From: Candidatus Planktophila sp. | GTDB lineage: Bacteria; Actinomycetota; Actinomycetes; Nanopelagicales; Nanopelagicaceae | Direction of reading: 5' to 3' | Length of the DNA stretch: 5,796 bases | Assembly: GCA_030832135.1 (NCBI GenBank) | Contig: JAURJS010000098.1 | Coordinates: forward strand, 1 to 5,796 | In this document: positions 1-4,307 of the stretch, piece by piece | How the letters are laid out: each line of letters begins with the position of its first letter | Position numbering within the stretch: the first letter of the stretch is position 1 | Notes under the pieces: model-generated | Database searches by the model: none | What the model saw: the letters and a program-made list of their open reading frames with translations, nothing else | What the model was told of the DNA's origin: nothing | Translations under genes and position numbers: made by a program

Positions 1-105
1 CTCGAGAGTTTCCAGATCTTCTTGCCAAGCAAGGTGAAGGGCAGTGTGTGCCTTGAGCGCCTTCTTATCTGCACGCTTTGCCTTGAAATCCGAGAACCAA
101 CTCAT
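1..105 (-). CDS. 5' end of an unrecognised gene, cut by the window edge
   Basis: Only the first 35 codons are present. The reading frame runs from an ATG at 105 down to base 1 without a stop and begins MSWFSDFKAKRADKKALKAH. The visible part is hydrophilic and Lys/Ala-rich, then more acidic (ending WQEDLETLE), and looks like a helical N-terminus with no signal peptide or membrane segment. I do not recognise the family. No Shine-Dalgarno sequence precedes the ATG; instead TACGAT lies six bases upstream, the arrangement typical of leaderless actinobacterial mRNAs. It diverges from the DoxX-like gene. That this is a real gene rests on the clean frame to the edge and a plausible start; the function is unknown. 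Confidence 0.55.
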   Translation of the reverse strand, partial: MSWFSDFKAKRADKKALKAHTALHLAWQEDLETLE

Positions 106-111
106 GGGGTT

Positions 112-117
112 ATCGTA
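112..117 (-). promoter_or_regulatory. Candidate -10 element for a leaderless transcript of the minus-strand gene
   Basis: Read on the minus strand this is TACGAT, matching the TANNNT actinobacterial -10 pattern, with exactly six bases (AACCCC) to the ATG at 105. That spacing would place the transcription start at or next to the start codon. I see no convincing -35 hexamer. This is inference from motif and spacing only. Confidence 0.35.
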
Positions 118-132
118 GTTGCGACAGGTGAC

Positions 133-150
133 GATTGAGCGCTCTCAATC
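133..150. repeat. Inverted repeat in the divergent promoter region
   Basis: GATTGAG (133-139) and CTCAATC (144-150) are perfect 7-bp inverted arms around a CGCT spacer, lying between the divergent genes that start at 105 and 176. It could be an operator for a dimeric regulator or a 5'-UTR hairpin of the plus-strand operon. The position favours regulation, but no known regulator motif is recognised. Confidence 0.5.
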
Positions 151-175
151 GCTCATCCTCTGTCAGGATTGCGCC

Positions 176-580
176 ATGGATAATCGCAAGCTAGGTCGCC
201 TGATGGGTTACATCCTGCTCGGCGCAGGTATCGGCCACTTTATATTTCCTTCTGGCCTTGATTCGATTGTGCCATCGGCCTTGCCGGGGGACCCTCGTAT
301 CTATACCTACTTAAGTGGCGTGGCAGAGATTCTGATTGGCTTAGCACTTCTCTCTGCCCCGCATATCAAGGTGCTGGGAAAGCCGCTGAAGTTATGGGGT
401 GCTTATGGCGCCTTCGCGCTCTTCCTTGCCGTCTATCCCGCCAATATCAATATGGCGATCCAATGGAGTGATCGTCCTATGCCAGAGCCGCTCTTGGCAT
501 ATGCGCGTCTGCCATTTCAGTTCTACTTTCTCTATGCAGCGTGGCAATTGAGTAAGACCATCAAGCGCCGGATTGTGTAA
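176..580 (+). CDS. DoxX-like integral membrane protein
   Basis: A 134-residue membrane protein with four predicted helices at about residues 8-25, 42-62, 71-92 and 107-126. Sequence features fit the DoxX-like family: GHFIFPSGLDSIVPSALP after helix 1, YLSGVAEILIGLALL in helix 2 and a YPANINMA segment at the end of helix 3. DoxX-like proteins are small membrane proteins often found beside thiol/redox proteins; their exact activity is generally uncertain. The ATG at 176 is chosen because AGGA lies at 165-168 with good spacing. The frame also extends upstream to a TTG at 119, but that would add a non-membrane tail and run through the promoter inverted repeat. The DCC-family gene starts only 6 nt downstream, so the two are surely co-transcribed. 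Role inferred: membrane partner of a thiol-redox pair. Confidence 0.82.
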   Translation: MDNRKLGRLMGYILLGAGIGHFIFPSGLDSIVPSALPGDPRIYTYLSGVAEILIGLALLSAPHIKVLGKPLKLWGAYGAFALFLAVYPANINMAIQWSDRPMPEPLLAYARLPFQFYFLYAAWQLSKTIKRRIV

Positions 581-586
581 GCAGTC

Positions 587-940
587 ATGTCAGAGATTGT
601 TGTTCTTACCGATGGCCAATGCCACTTCTGTGAAGTGACGATGGCATGGGTTGCCAAGAAGGTAGATGTAGAAGCGATTGCCTATCAACGAGCAGATCTT
701 GGCTTCTATGGGCTGAGCTATGAAGAGTGCTCGCAAGCTGTCCACGTGGTCCATGCAGGCAAGGTCTATGTCGGTCCAGATGCGATTGCATATTTGTTAG
801 GGCGAAGAGGTAATTACATTCTCGGCTTTATCGTGCGGGCATCAGGGCCGCTAGGGCGCTTTGGATATAAGTGGGTGGCGGGCCATCGCAATAGTTGGGT
901 AATCAAGCTTGCGACAAAGGTGATTGAGCGCTCGCTATAG
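587..940 (+). CDS. DCC-family (DUF393) thiol-disulfide oxidoreductase
   Basis: A 117-residue protein opening with a beta strand and the motif TDGQCHFC (residues 8-15). This is the family's DGxCxxC signature, with the redox pair Cys12 and Cys15 at the start of a thioredoxin-like fold. A central region GKVYVGPDAIAYLL matches the conserved G-x-D/E-A helix that usually follows, and the C-terminal part (about residues 74-117) has a hydrophobic stretch and a Trp-rich segment as in other members. No signal peptide is evident, so a cytoplasmic or membrane-peripheral location is likely. The gene follows the DoxX-like gene by 6 nt, and DoxX/DUF393 pairings or fusions are common in bacteria. The substrate is unknown. 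The stop is followed by a terminator-like hairpin, which closes the two-gene operon. Confidence 0.85.
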   Translation: MSEIVVLTDGQCHFCEVTMAWVAKKVDVEAIAYQRADLGFYGLSYEECSQAVHVVHAGKVYVGPDAIAYLLGRRGNYILGFIVRASGPLGRFGYKWVAGHRNSWVIKLATKVIERSL

Positions 941-947
941 CCATCAG

Positions 948-970
948 AACTACCTAAAGTAGTTGGTTTT
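948..970 (+). terminator. Probable intrinsic terminator of the DoxX/DUF393 operon
   Basis: AACTAC (948-953) and GTAGTT (959-964) form a perfect 6-bp stem around the loop CTAAA, followed by GGTTTT. The position, 7 nt after the upstream stop codon, suits a terminator, but the stem has few GC pairs and the T-run is only four bases, so efficiency is doubtful. Confidence 0.5.
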
Positions 971-1010
971 GATTATTGATTCTATGCAATCAGGAGAGTA
1001 TTCCTTATTC

Positions 1011-1472
1011 ATGTTTAAATGGATTTCTGAATACTTAGAAACTTTGTTTTTGTTGAGCACTAAATCGAACCGCGAACATTTGCGTCAAGCCAAGTCGCAG
1101 GTGGAGCGAGGTGAGACAACGAGCTTCAAGATTCAAAACGGGAAATTATTAAAGTACGCAAATATGATGAACAGTACTAAAATAGATCTTGAAGCAAATT
1201 GCGCCTACGTGCAACTTCATGAATGCACGGTAGATAAAGTTATCGAATACAGCATCCACACTTACGTGGATATATGCTCAGAAGGTGACGTAGTAGGTGT
1301 TGAAATAATTGACGTAATCTCAGTCTTGAGCGCACCGCTAATTGCAGGTGCAGATGTAGAAGAGTGGCACTCAGATATCGAAGAAGCCGTTCTTGTCTCT
1401 CGCTCTCTTGTACTCCAAGATCTTATGAAATCAGGGATTTACGAACACAGACCCATCCACAAATTTTATTAG
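1011..1472 (+). CDS. Protein with a DUF2283-like segment, function unknown
   Basis: A 153-residue protein. Residues about 58-105 resemble DUF2283 (YuzE-like), a short beta-rich domain: KIDLEANCAYVQLHE corresponds to the family's D-x-E-x-D-A-x-Y-x-x-L start, and VDICSEGDVVGVEIIDV to its closing D-x-x-x-x-G-x-x-V-G-I-E-I-L-D. Residues 1-50 (MFKWISEYLETL...) are helical and charged, and the tail after 110 is helical; neither is recognised. The ATG at 1011 is chosen because AGGAGAG lies at 992-998, although that spacing is long. An ATG at 984 and a TTG at 963 are in frame but lack a ribosome site, and the TTG falls inside the preceding terminator. The DNA is visibly AT-richer than its neighbours, suggesting later acquisition. 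It lies 39 nt upstream of the DUF3800 gene, so a common operon is likely. Confidence 0.65.
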   Translation: MFKWISEYLETLFLLSTKSNREHLRQAKSQVERGETTSFKIQNGKLLKYANMMNSTKIDLEANCAYVQLHECTVDKVIEYSIHTYVDICSEGDVVGVEIIDVISVLSAPLIAGADVEEWHSDIEEAVLVSRSLVLQDLMKSGIYEHRPIHKFY

Positions 1473-1511
1473 GAAAATCATCCTGTCATAGGTGTATGAA
1501 AAGATGGATAT

Positions 1512-2153
1512 ATGGCTGACATTTATGTATTTGCGGATGAGACCGGAGACTTGGGATATAACAGCGAAAAGGGTTCTAAGTACTTTGGTTTTGGCACTGC
1601 TGCGTATACATCCGGTTCATATCCAAATTTCACGGATGCTTTCAAGCTGCGATGCGGGCTCGAGGCGTCTGGAATTTCAATAAAAGAAGGTTTTCACGCG
1701 ACAAATGATCGTTGGGCAATCCGCGATAAAATTTTTAATCTGATCACATTAGAGCCGCCCCGCTTCGACTTTACATTCTTAAACAAAGAAAATGCTTACC
1801 CACACGTAAAGGCAATGGGAGACCTACATCTTTACGGGCTCGCTTGGGGTATGCATTTCAGAACGATTGCACAACAGGTTGCTTCAGCTGAGGATGTTAT
1901 TTATTGCATAATGGGCGATATACAAACCAAAGCGAAAAAACGAGAAATTGAATTTGTAGTTAAGGATATTGCCGAGCAGGTTCCTGATCGGAAGATTGTG
2001 CCAATCATTTGGAATTCCAAATCCTCATGGGGATTGCAGGTTGCTGATTATGGGTTATGGGAGGCTCAAAGAAAACTAAATAACGAGAAAACGGAATGGT
2101 GGGAGTCATCCATCGCACCAAACCATGAATCATTCTTCTTGCCTTGGAAGTAG
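1512..2153 (+). CDS. DUF3800 domain protein, putative RNase H-like-fold nuclease
   Basis: A 213-residue protein with both signatures of DUF3800. The N-terminal strand carries acidic residues, YVFADETGDLG (Asp9, Glu10, Asp13), and near the C-terminus is LQVADYGLWEAQR (QVAD at 176-179). Between them are GFHATND (61-66) and the acidic strand YCIMGD (131-136). This D-E...D...D spread is what an RNase H-like metal-dependent nuclease would need, but no activity is assigned to the family with confidence; family members are frequent in phage, plasmid and defence neighbourhoods. There is no signal peptide or membrane segment, so it is cytoplasmic. The ribosome site is weak (AAGATGG just upstream). It follows the DUF2283-like gene by 39 nt in the same AT-rich patch and converges on lexA. 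Family assignment is good; function is inference. Confidence 0.8.
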   Translation: MADIYVFADETGDLGYNSEKGSKYFGFGTAAYTSGSYPNFTDAFKLRCGLEASGISIKEGFHATNDRWAIRDKIFNLITLEPPRFDFTFLNKENAYPHVKAMGDLHLYGLAWGMHFRTIAQQVASAEDVIYCIMGDIQTKAKKREIEFVVKDIAEQVPDRKIVPIIWNSKSSWGLQVADYGLWEAQRKLNNEKTEWWESSIAPNHESFFLPWK

Positions 2154-2159
2154 AAAGCG

Positions 2160-2218
2160 GAAAGCCCAGCTATCTCTTTCGAGAAAAGTTCCCCTGGAAC
2201 CATTATCGCCGGGCTTTC
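2160..2218. terminator. Inverted repeat between convergent genes, possible two-way terminator
   Basis: GAAAGCCC (2160-2167) and GGGCTTTC (2211-2218) are perfect 8-bp arms separated by 43 nt. The loop contains smaller potential stems (TCTC/GAGA around TTTC; TTCC/GGAA around CCT). It lies between the DUF3800 stop and the lexA stop, the expected place for a shared terminator. Neither strand has a T-run after the arm, so this is a structural candidate, not a classical intrinsic terminator. Confidence 0.4.
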
Positions 2219-2266
2219 ATCTCAAATATTAGCACTCACTTTTGTACATGTGAAGATGGTTGTGTA

Positions 2267-2911
2267 TTAGCGAACTGAACGAAGAACAGCGGTGACCTTA
2301 CCGAGGATCTCACAGTGAGTTCCATCGATAGGTTCGAAGGCATCGTTTGCTGGTAGTAACCAGACCTTGCCGCTCTTCTTAGAGAAGGTCTTCACAGTTG
2401 CTTCACCATCGATCATCGCAGCAACGATCTCGCCGTTGTTGGCATCTTTCTGCTGACGGATCACAACGAAGTCGCCATCGCAGATAGCGGCATCGATCAT
2501 CGACTCGCCCTTGACCTTCAACATAAAGAGCTCGCCGCCACCGACAAGTGATTCAGGTAGTGGCATCGTCTCTTCCACCATCTGATCTGCAGTGATAGGT
2601 ACGCCTGCTGCAATAGATCCGACTAGTGGGATGAACTTTGTCTTATCGATAGGGGTGGTGTTACCAAGCTCTGAATCTGGGATTACCAATTCAATGGCGC
2701 GACCTGAGTTATCGCCGCGGCGGATGAGCCCTTTATCTTCGAGGATATCGAGCTGATACTTCACAGATGCCGAGGAGGTCAGTCCTACCGCTGCGCCGAT
2801 CTCACGCATCGTTGGGGCATAGCCCTGGCTTGAGACAGAGGATTTGAGGTAGTCGAGGATCTCGACCTGGCGGCCGGTGAGCTCGCCATCGGGGGATATC
2901 TTTTTGGCCAT
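2267..2911 (-). CDS. lexA: LexA, SOS transcriptional repressor and self-cleaving protease
   Basis: A 214-residue protein of normal LexA length. The N-terminal winged helix-turn-helix covers about residues 11-68 (LTGRQVEILDYL, then PTMREIGAAVGLTSSASVKYQLDILEDKGLI), with the recognition helix at about 44-55. The C-terminal S24-type peptidase domain shows the Ala-Gly cleavage site in SIAAGVPI (Ala102-Gly103), catalytic Ser137 in KGESMIDA and catalytic Lys174 in GEATVKTF. RecA-ssDNA filaments trigger self-cleavage and derepress the SOS genes. The ATG at 2911 (MAKKISPDGE) fits the family; the frame runs upstream to 2971 but that part would overlap the promoter and an SOS box. No strong Shine-Dalgarno sequence is visible. 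An SOS box 32 nt upstream of the start indicates autorepression, and a second box serves the divergent LysM gene. Confidence 0.98.
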   Translation of the reverse strand: MAKKISPDGELTGRQVEILDYLKSSVSSQGYAPTMREIGAAVGLTSSASVKYQLDILEDKGLIRRGDNSGRAIELVIPDSELGNTTPIDKTKFIPLVGSIAAGVPITADQMVEETMPLPESLVGGGELFMLKVKGESMIDAAICDGDFVVIRQQKDANNGEIVAAMIDGEATVKTFSKKSGKVWLLPANDAFEPIDGTHCEILGKVTAVLRSVR

Positions 2912-2923
2912 ACACAGATGGTT

Positions 2924-2940
2924 CCACAGGTTGTGGATAA
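2924..2940 (-). promoter_or_regulatory. DnaA-box 9-mer and small inverted repeat in the lexA leader
   Basis: On the minus strand bases 2940-2932 read TTATCCACA, identical to the strongest DnaA-box consensus. The same stretch is half of a perfect inverted repeat, CCACA (2924-2928), GGT, TGTGG (2932-2936), located 13-25 nt upstream of the lexA start. The motif match is exact, but a single 9-mer can arise by chance and binding is unproven. Confidence 0.35.
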
Positions 2941-2942
2941 AA

Positions 2943-2958
2943 TCAAACATCTGTTCGA
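2943..2958. promoter_or_regulatory. SOS box (LexA operator) proximal to lexA
   Basis: TCAAACATCTGTTCGA matches the actinobacterial SOS palindrome TCGAAC-N4-GTTCGA with one mismatch in the left half (A for G). Its inner edge is 32 nt upstream of the lexA start codon, suiting autorepression. Confidence 0.88.
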
Positions 2959-3001
2959 ATTTGCCTTGCACTTGTCGGTGGTGGGGGGTATCTTTCTCTT
3001 A

Positions 3002-3017
3002 TCGAACAAGTGTTCGA
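3002..3017. promoter_or_regulatory. Perfect SOS box (LexA operator) proximal to the LysM gene
   Basis: TCGAACAAGTGTTCGA is a perfect 6+6 palindrome with a 4-nt centre, the full consensus for LexA in Actinobacteria and close to that in Bacillus. It lies 38 nt upstream of the LysM start and 59 bp centre-to-centre from the lexA-proximal box. It strongly predicts SOS control of the LysM gene. Confidence 0.95.
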
Positions 3018-3018
3018 A

Positions 3019-3034
3019 AACCTTCCCCAAGGTT
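3019..3034 (+). repeat. Perfect hairpin in the LysM gene leader
   Basis: AACCTT, CCCC, AAGGTT forms a 6-bp stem with a 4-nt loop. It starts 1 nt after the SOS box and ends 9 nt before the AGGAG ribosome site of the LysM gene. If transcribed, it would sit in the 5' leader; no T-run follows, so it is not a typical terminator. Confidence 0.45.
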
Positions 3035-3055
3035 GTATATGGCAGGAGCAAGACC

Positions 3056-3424
3056 ATGAGCACAATGACTATCAATTCAGTAGGTAACTCTAAAGCTATT
3101 GATTTTCAAGGCTTTCAGGCCAATCCGTCCGTGCGACTTAATCGCCGTGGCAAGTTAGCTCGTACCCTCGTGGTTCTTTCTCTCGCTATCGTGGCAGCTT
3201 CCGTTGCTGGCGGGCAGGCTGGAGCTGACACATCAGATAGAACGGTGGCAGCGGCAGATAGCTTTATTACAGTCACCGTGGCGCCAGGAGATACCGTCTG
3301 GTCCCTTGCAAGCCGCGTAGCGCCAGAAGGACAGGCAGGCGCCCTTGTGAGCGCAATTATCGAGATCAATAGCCTCGGTAGCGGCGATGTAGTCGCTGGC
3401 CAGAAGATCCGAATCCCTCTATAA
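3056..3424 (+). CDS. SOS-regulated membrane-anchored LysM protein, likely cell-division inhibitor (ChiZ/DivS/YneA type)
   Basis: A 122-residue protein with a short basic cytoplasmic N-terminus, one membrane segment at about residues 34-54 (TLVVLSLAIVAASVAGGQA) preceded by RLNRRGKLAR, a brief linker, and a C-terminal LysM domain at about 70-122 (ITVTVAPGDTVWSLA...INSLGSGDVVAGQKIRIPL). LysM binds peptidoglycan glycan chains, so the domain should lie outside the membrane. The ATG at 3056 has AGGAG at 3044-3048 with 7-nt spacing; the longer frame from 2918 would cross both SOS boxes. The gene diverges from lexA behind a perfect SOS box, as do yneA in Bacillus, chiZ (Rv2719c) in Mycobacterium and divS in Corynebacterium, which arrest division during DNA damage. 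Size, topology and context agree; there is no separate hydrolase domain. Function is inferred. Confidence 0.88.
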   Translation: MSTMTINSVGNSKAIDFQGFQANPSVRLNRRGKLARTLVVLSLAIVAASVAGGQAGADTSDRTVAAADSFITVTVAPGDTVWSLASRVAPEGQAGALVSAIIEINSLGSGDVVAGQKIRIPL

Positions 3425-3441
3425 AAACTCGGATAGATGAG

Positions 3442-3477
3442 TTAGCCTTTACCTATGGCAACTAAGGTAAAGGCTAA
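3442..3477 (+). promoter_or_regulatory. 13-bp perfect inverted repeat enclosing the antitoxin start codon
   Basis: TTAGCCTTTACCT (3442-3454) and AGGTAAAGGCTAA (3465-3477) are exact reverse complements. The 10-nt spacer ATGGCAACTA begins with the ATG of the AbrB-type gene. As DNA it would be an operator for the dimeric AbrB-fold antitoxin; as RNA it would be a strong hairpin displaying the start codon in its loop. TAGCCT at 3443-3448 fits a TANNNT -10 element six bases before the ATG, so a leaderless transcript repressed at this palindrome is one consistent reading. Confidence 0.8.
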
Positions 3478-3766
3478 GAAGAAGGCACCTGCGACGGGTA
3501 GGAAGCCGGCGGTCAAGCAGCAACGACGTGGAAGATCCTCCACATCTCGCATCAGCGCAAAGCATCAGGTGACGATTCCCGTAGAAGTCTTGCGCAATTC
3601 AAATTTAATGATTGGAGATGAAGTGGAGATTTCTGTTAATGAGAGTGGGGTAGTAGAGGTCAAAAAAGTAGCGCCATATAACCCTTTTCAAGCTCTAGCA
3701 GATGCGATGGGCGATACTTATATCGGTTTTGATTTAGAGAAAGAACGTGCCGAGTCATGGGATTAG
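3455..3766 (+). CDS. AbrB/MazE/SpoVT-fold antitoxin (VapB-like)
   Basis: A 103-residue protein. Residues 1-27 are a Lys/Arg/Ala-rich basic tail (ATKVKAKKKAPATGRKPAVK), unusually long for this family. Residues about 32-72 form a swapped-hairpin AbrB domain: SRISAKHQVTIPVEVLRNSNL, then IGDEVEISVNESGVVEVKKV. The C-terminal segment (73-103, ending DLEKERAESWD) resembles the toxin-binding tail of VapB-type antitoxins. It should bind DNA as a dimer, repress its own operon and neutralise the PIN toxin. Its stop overlaps the toxin start by 10 nt, implying coupled translation. No Shine-Dalgarno sequence is visible; the start codon sits in the loop of a 13-bp inverted repeat. It begins 30 nt after the LysM stop, so read-through from the SOS promoter is possible. 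Confidence 0.88.
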   Translation: MATKVKAKKKAPATGRKPAVKQQRRGRSSTSRISAKHQVTIPVEVLRNSNLMIGDEVEISVNESGVVEVKKVAPYNPFQALADAMGDTYIGFDLEKERAESWD

Positions 3767-4134
3767 CGCTCCTGGACTCGTCAGTTTTAATCGCACTGAT
3801 GAATCCTGCTGATACTCAGCACACACGTGCCGTTGAAAGTTTTGACCCAACGATTATTTTTGTGACATCGGCTATCTGTATCACAGAGGTGCTCCCACGA
3901 GCGATCAGCGAGAAGAAGGACGATCGGTTCTGGAGGGAGATAGGGCCTCATCTGCGGGAAGTTATCGATGTGACCACCGCTTTGGCATCTAAGGCGGCCG
4001 AATTGAGAGCGCAGCTAGGGATGCGAACTCCTGATGCCATCATCTCTGCAACAGCTCAAGAGCGGCATGCCCAACTCTGGACCTTCGACTCCAAGCTCGC
4101 AAAGGCGACCCCAGGAGCGCGACTGCTTGGCTAG
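3757..4134 (+). CDS. PIN-domain ribonuclease toxin (VapC-like)
   Basis: A 125-residue protein of normal VapC length, all one PIN domain. The expected acidic metal-binding residues are all present: Asp7 in LLDSSVLIAL, Glu44 in ITEVLP, Asp93 in RTPDAIISATA and Asp111 in TFDSKLA. VapC-type PIN toxins cut RNA, often tRNA or rRNA, when the antitoxin is lost; the target here cannot be read from sequence. The ATG overlaps the end of the antitoxin gene by 10 nt, a typical toxin-antitoxin arrangement that makes toxin translation depend on antitoxin translation. No residue is missing, so it should be active. The pair sits between the SOS LysM gene and nrdR. It might alternatively serve as a housekeeping RNase regulator, but the paired layout favours a toxin. 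Confidence 0.9.
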   Translation: MGLALLDSSVLIALMNPADTQHTRAVESFDPTIIFVTSAICITEVLPRAISEKKDDRFWREIGPHLREVIDVTTALASKAAELRAQLGMRTPDAIISATAQERHAQLWTFDSKLAKATPGARLLG

Positions 4135-4220
4135 AAAAGGCTTTCGATGGCTCAATAAATTCTCTCGGGCGTGTCGCTAGGCTTTCAACAGGAAAACTCT
4201 CGAGATTTGGTTTACAGTTC

Positions 4221-4236
4221 CCACTATATGTAGGGG
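4221..4236. promoter_or_regulatory. NrdR box, distal copy
   Basis: CCACTATATGTAGGGG contains the core CTATATGTAG, agreeing at all ten positions with the NrdR consensus core CwATATaTwG except G for A at the seventh. It lies 109 nt upstream of the nrdR start. NrdR boxes normally occur in pairs near ribonucleotide reductase promoters. Confidence 0.75.
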
Positions 4237-4261
4237 TTGGAACGGCAGAAACTTCCATTAG

Positions 4262-4276
4262 TAGTGTTTCTAGTGT
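4262..4276. promoter_or_regulatory. Two TAGTGT repeats, possible degenerate NrdR half-sites
   Basis: TAGTGT occurs at 4262-4267 and 4271-4276. The hexamer equals the right half (TwGwgt) of the NrdR consensus. The repeats lie 31 and 40 bp from the matching half of the distal box and 40 and 31 bp from that of the proximal box. The left halves are poor, so these are candidate sites only. Each also fits a TANNNT -10 element. Confidence 0.3.
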
Positions 4277-4291
4277 AGGTTTCGCAATTCC

Positions 4292-4307
4292 CCACTATAT
4301 GTAGTTG
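4292..4307. promoter_or_regulatory. NrdR box, proximal copy
   Basis: CCACTATATGTAGTTG has the same CTATATGTAG core as the distal box, 71 bp downstream of it and 37 nt before the nrdR start codon. Position and the nature of the following gene make autoregulation by NrdR likely. Confidence 0.78.

Noticed and set aside
119..175. N-terminal extension of the DoxX-like gene to a TTG at 119
   Set aside because: It would add 19 residues that do not look like the family and run through a promoter inverted repeat; the ATG at 176 has a well-spaced AGGA.
963..1010. Upstream TTG (963) or ATG (984) start for the DUF2283-like gene
   Set aside because: The TTG lies inside the preceding terminator hairpin and neither start has a ribosome site; AGGAGAG precedes the ATG at 1011.
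1071..1080. GAAC repeats that look like an SOS box inside the DUF2283-like gene
   Set aside because: GAAC-CGC-GAAC is a direct, not an inverted, repeat and lies in coding sequence.
1492..1683. Open frame starting at 1492, overlapping the DUF3800 start
   Set aside because: It is out of frame with the DUF3800 gene, whose two family motifs span 1512-2153; the product shows no domain.
2160..2218. Integron attC-like site or tRNA in the convergent spacer
   Set aside because: There is no GTTRRRY/RYYYAAC core pair, and no T-loop or acceptor pattern of a tRNA; it is only a long-loop inverted repeat.
2912..2971. Longer LexA N-terminus starting at 2971
   Set aside because: The extra 20 residues are not LexA-like and the region contains the SOS box and promoter; family length and start agree with 2911.
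2918..3055. Longer LysM protein starting at 2918
   Set aside because: It would read through both SOS boxes; AGGAG immediately precedes the ATG at 3056.
3115..3369. Long minus-strand open frame opposite the LysM gene
   Set aside because: It is a shadow of the real gene with no ribosome site, no recognisable domain and an implausible Ala/Thr/Arg composition.
4198..4205. TCTCGAGA palindrome after the PIN gene, resembling the window's first bases (CTCGAGAG)
   Set aside because: It is a short palindrome and the similarity to the window edge is brief; nothing else supports a repeat element.
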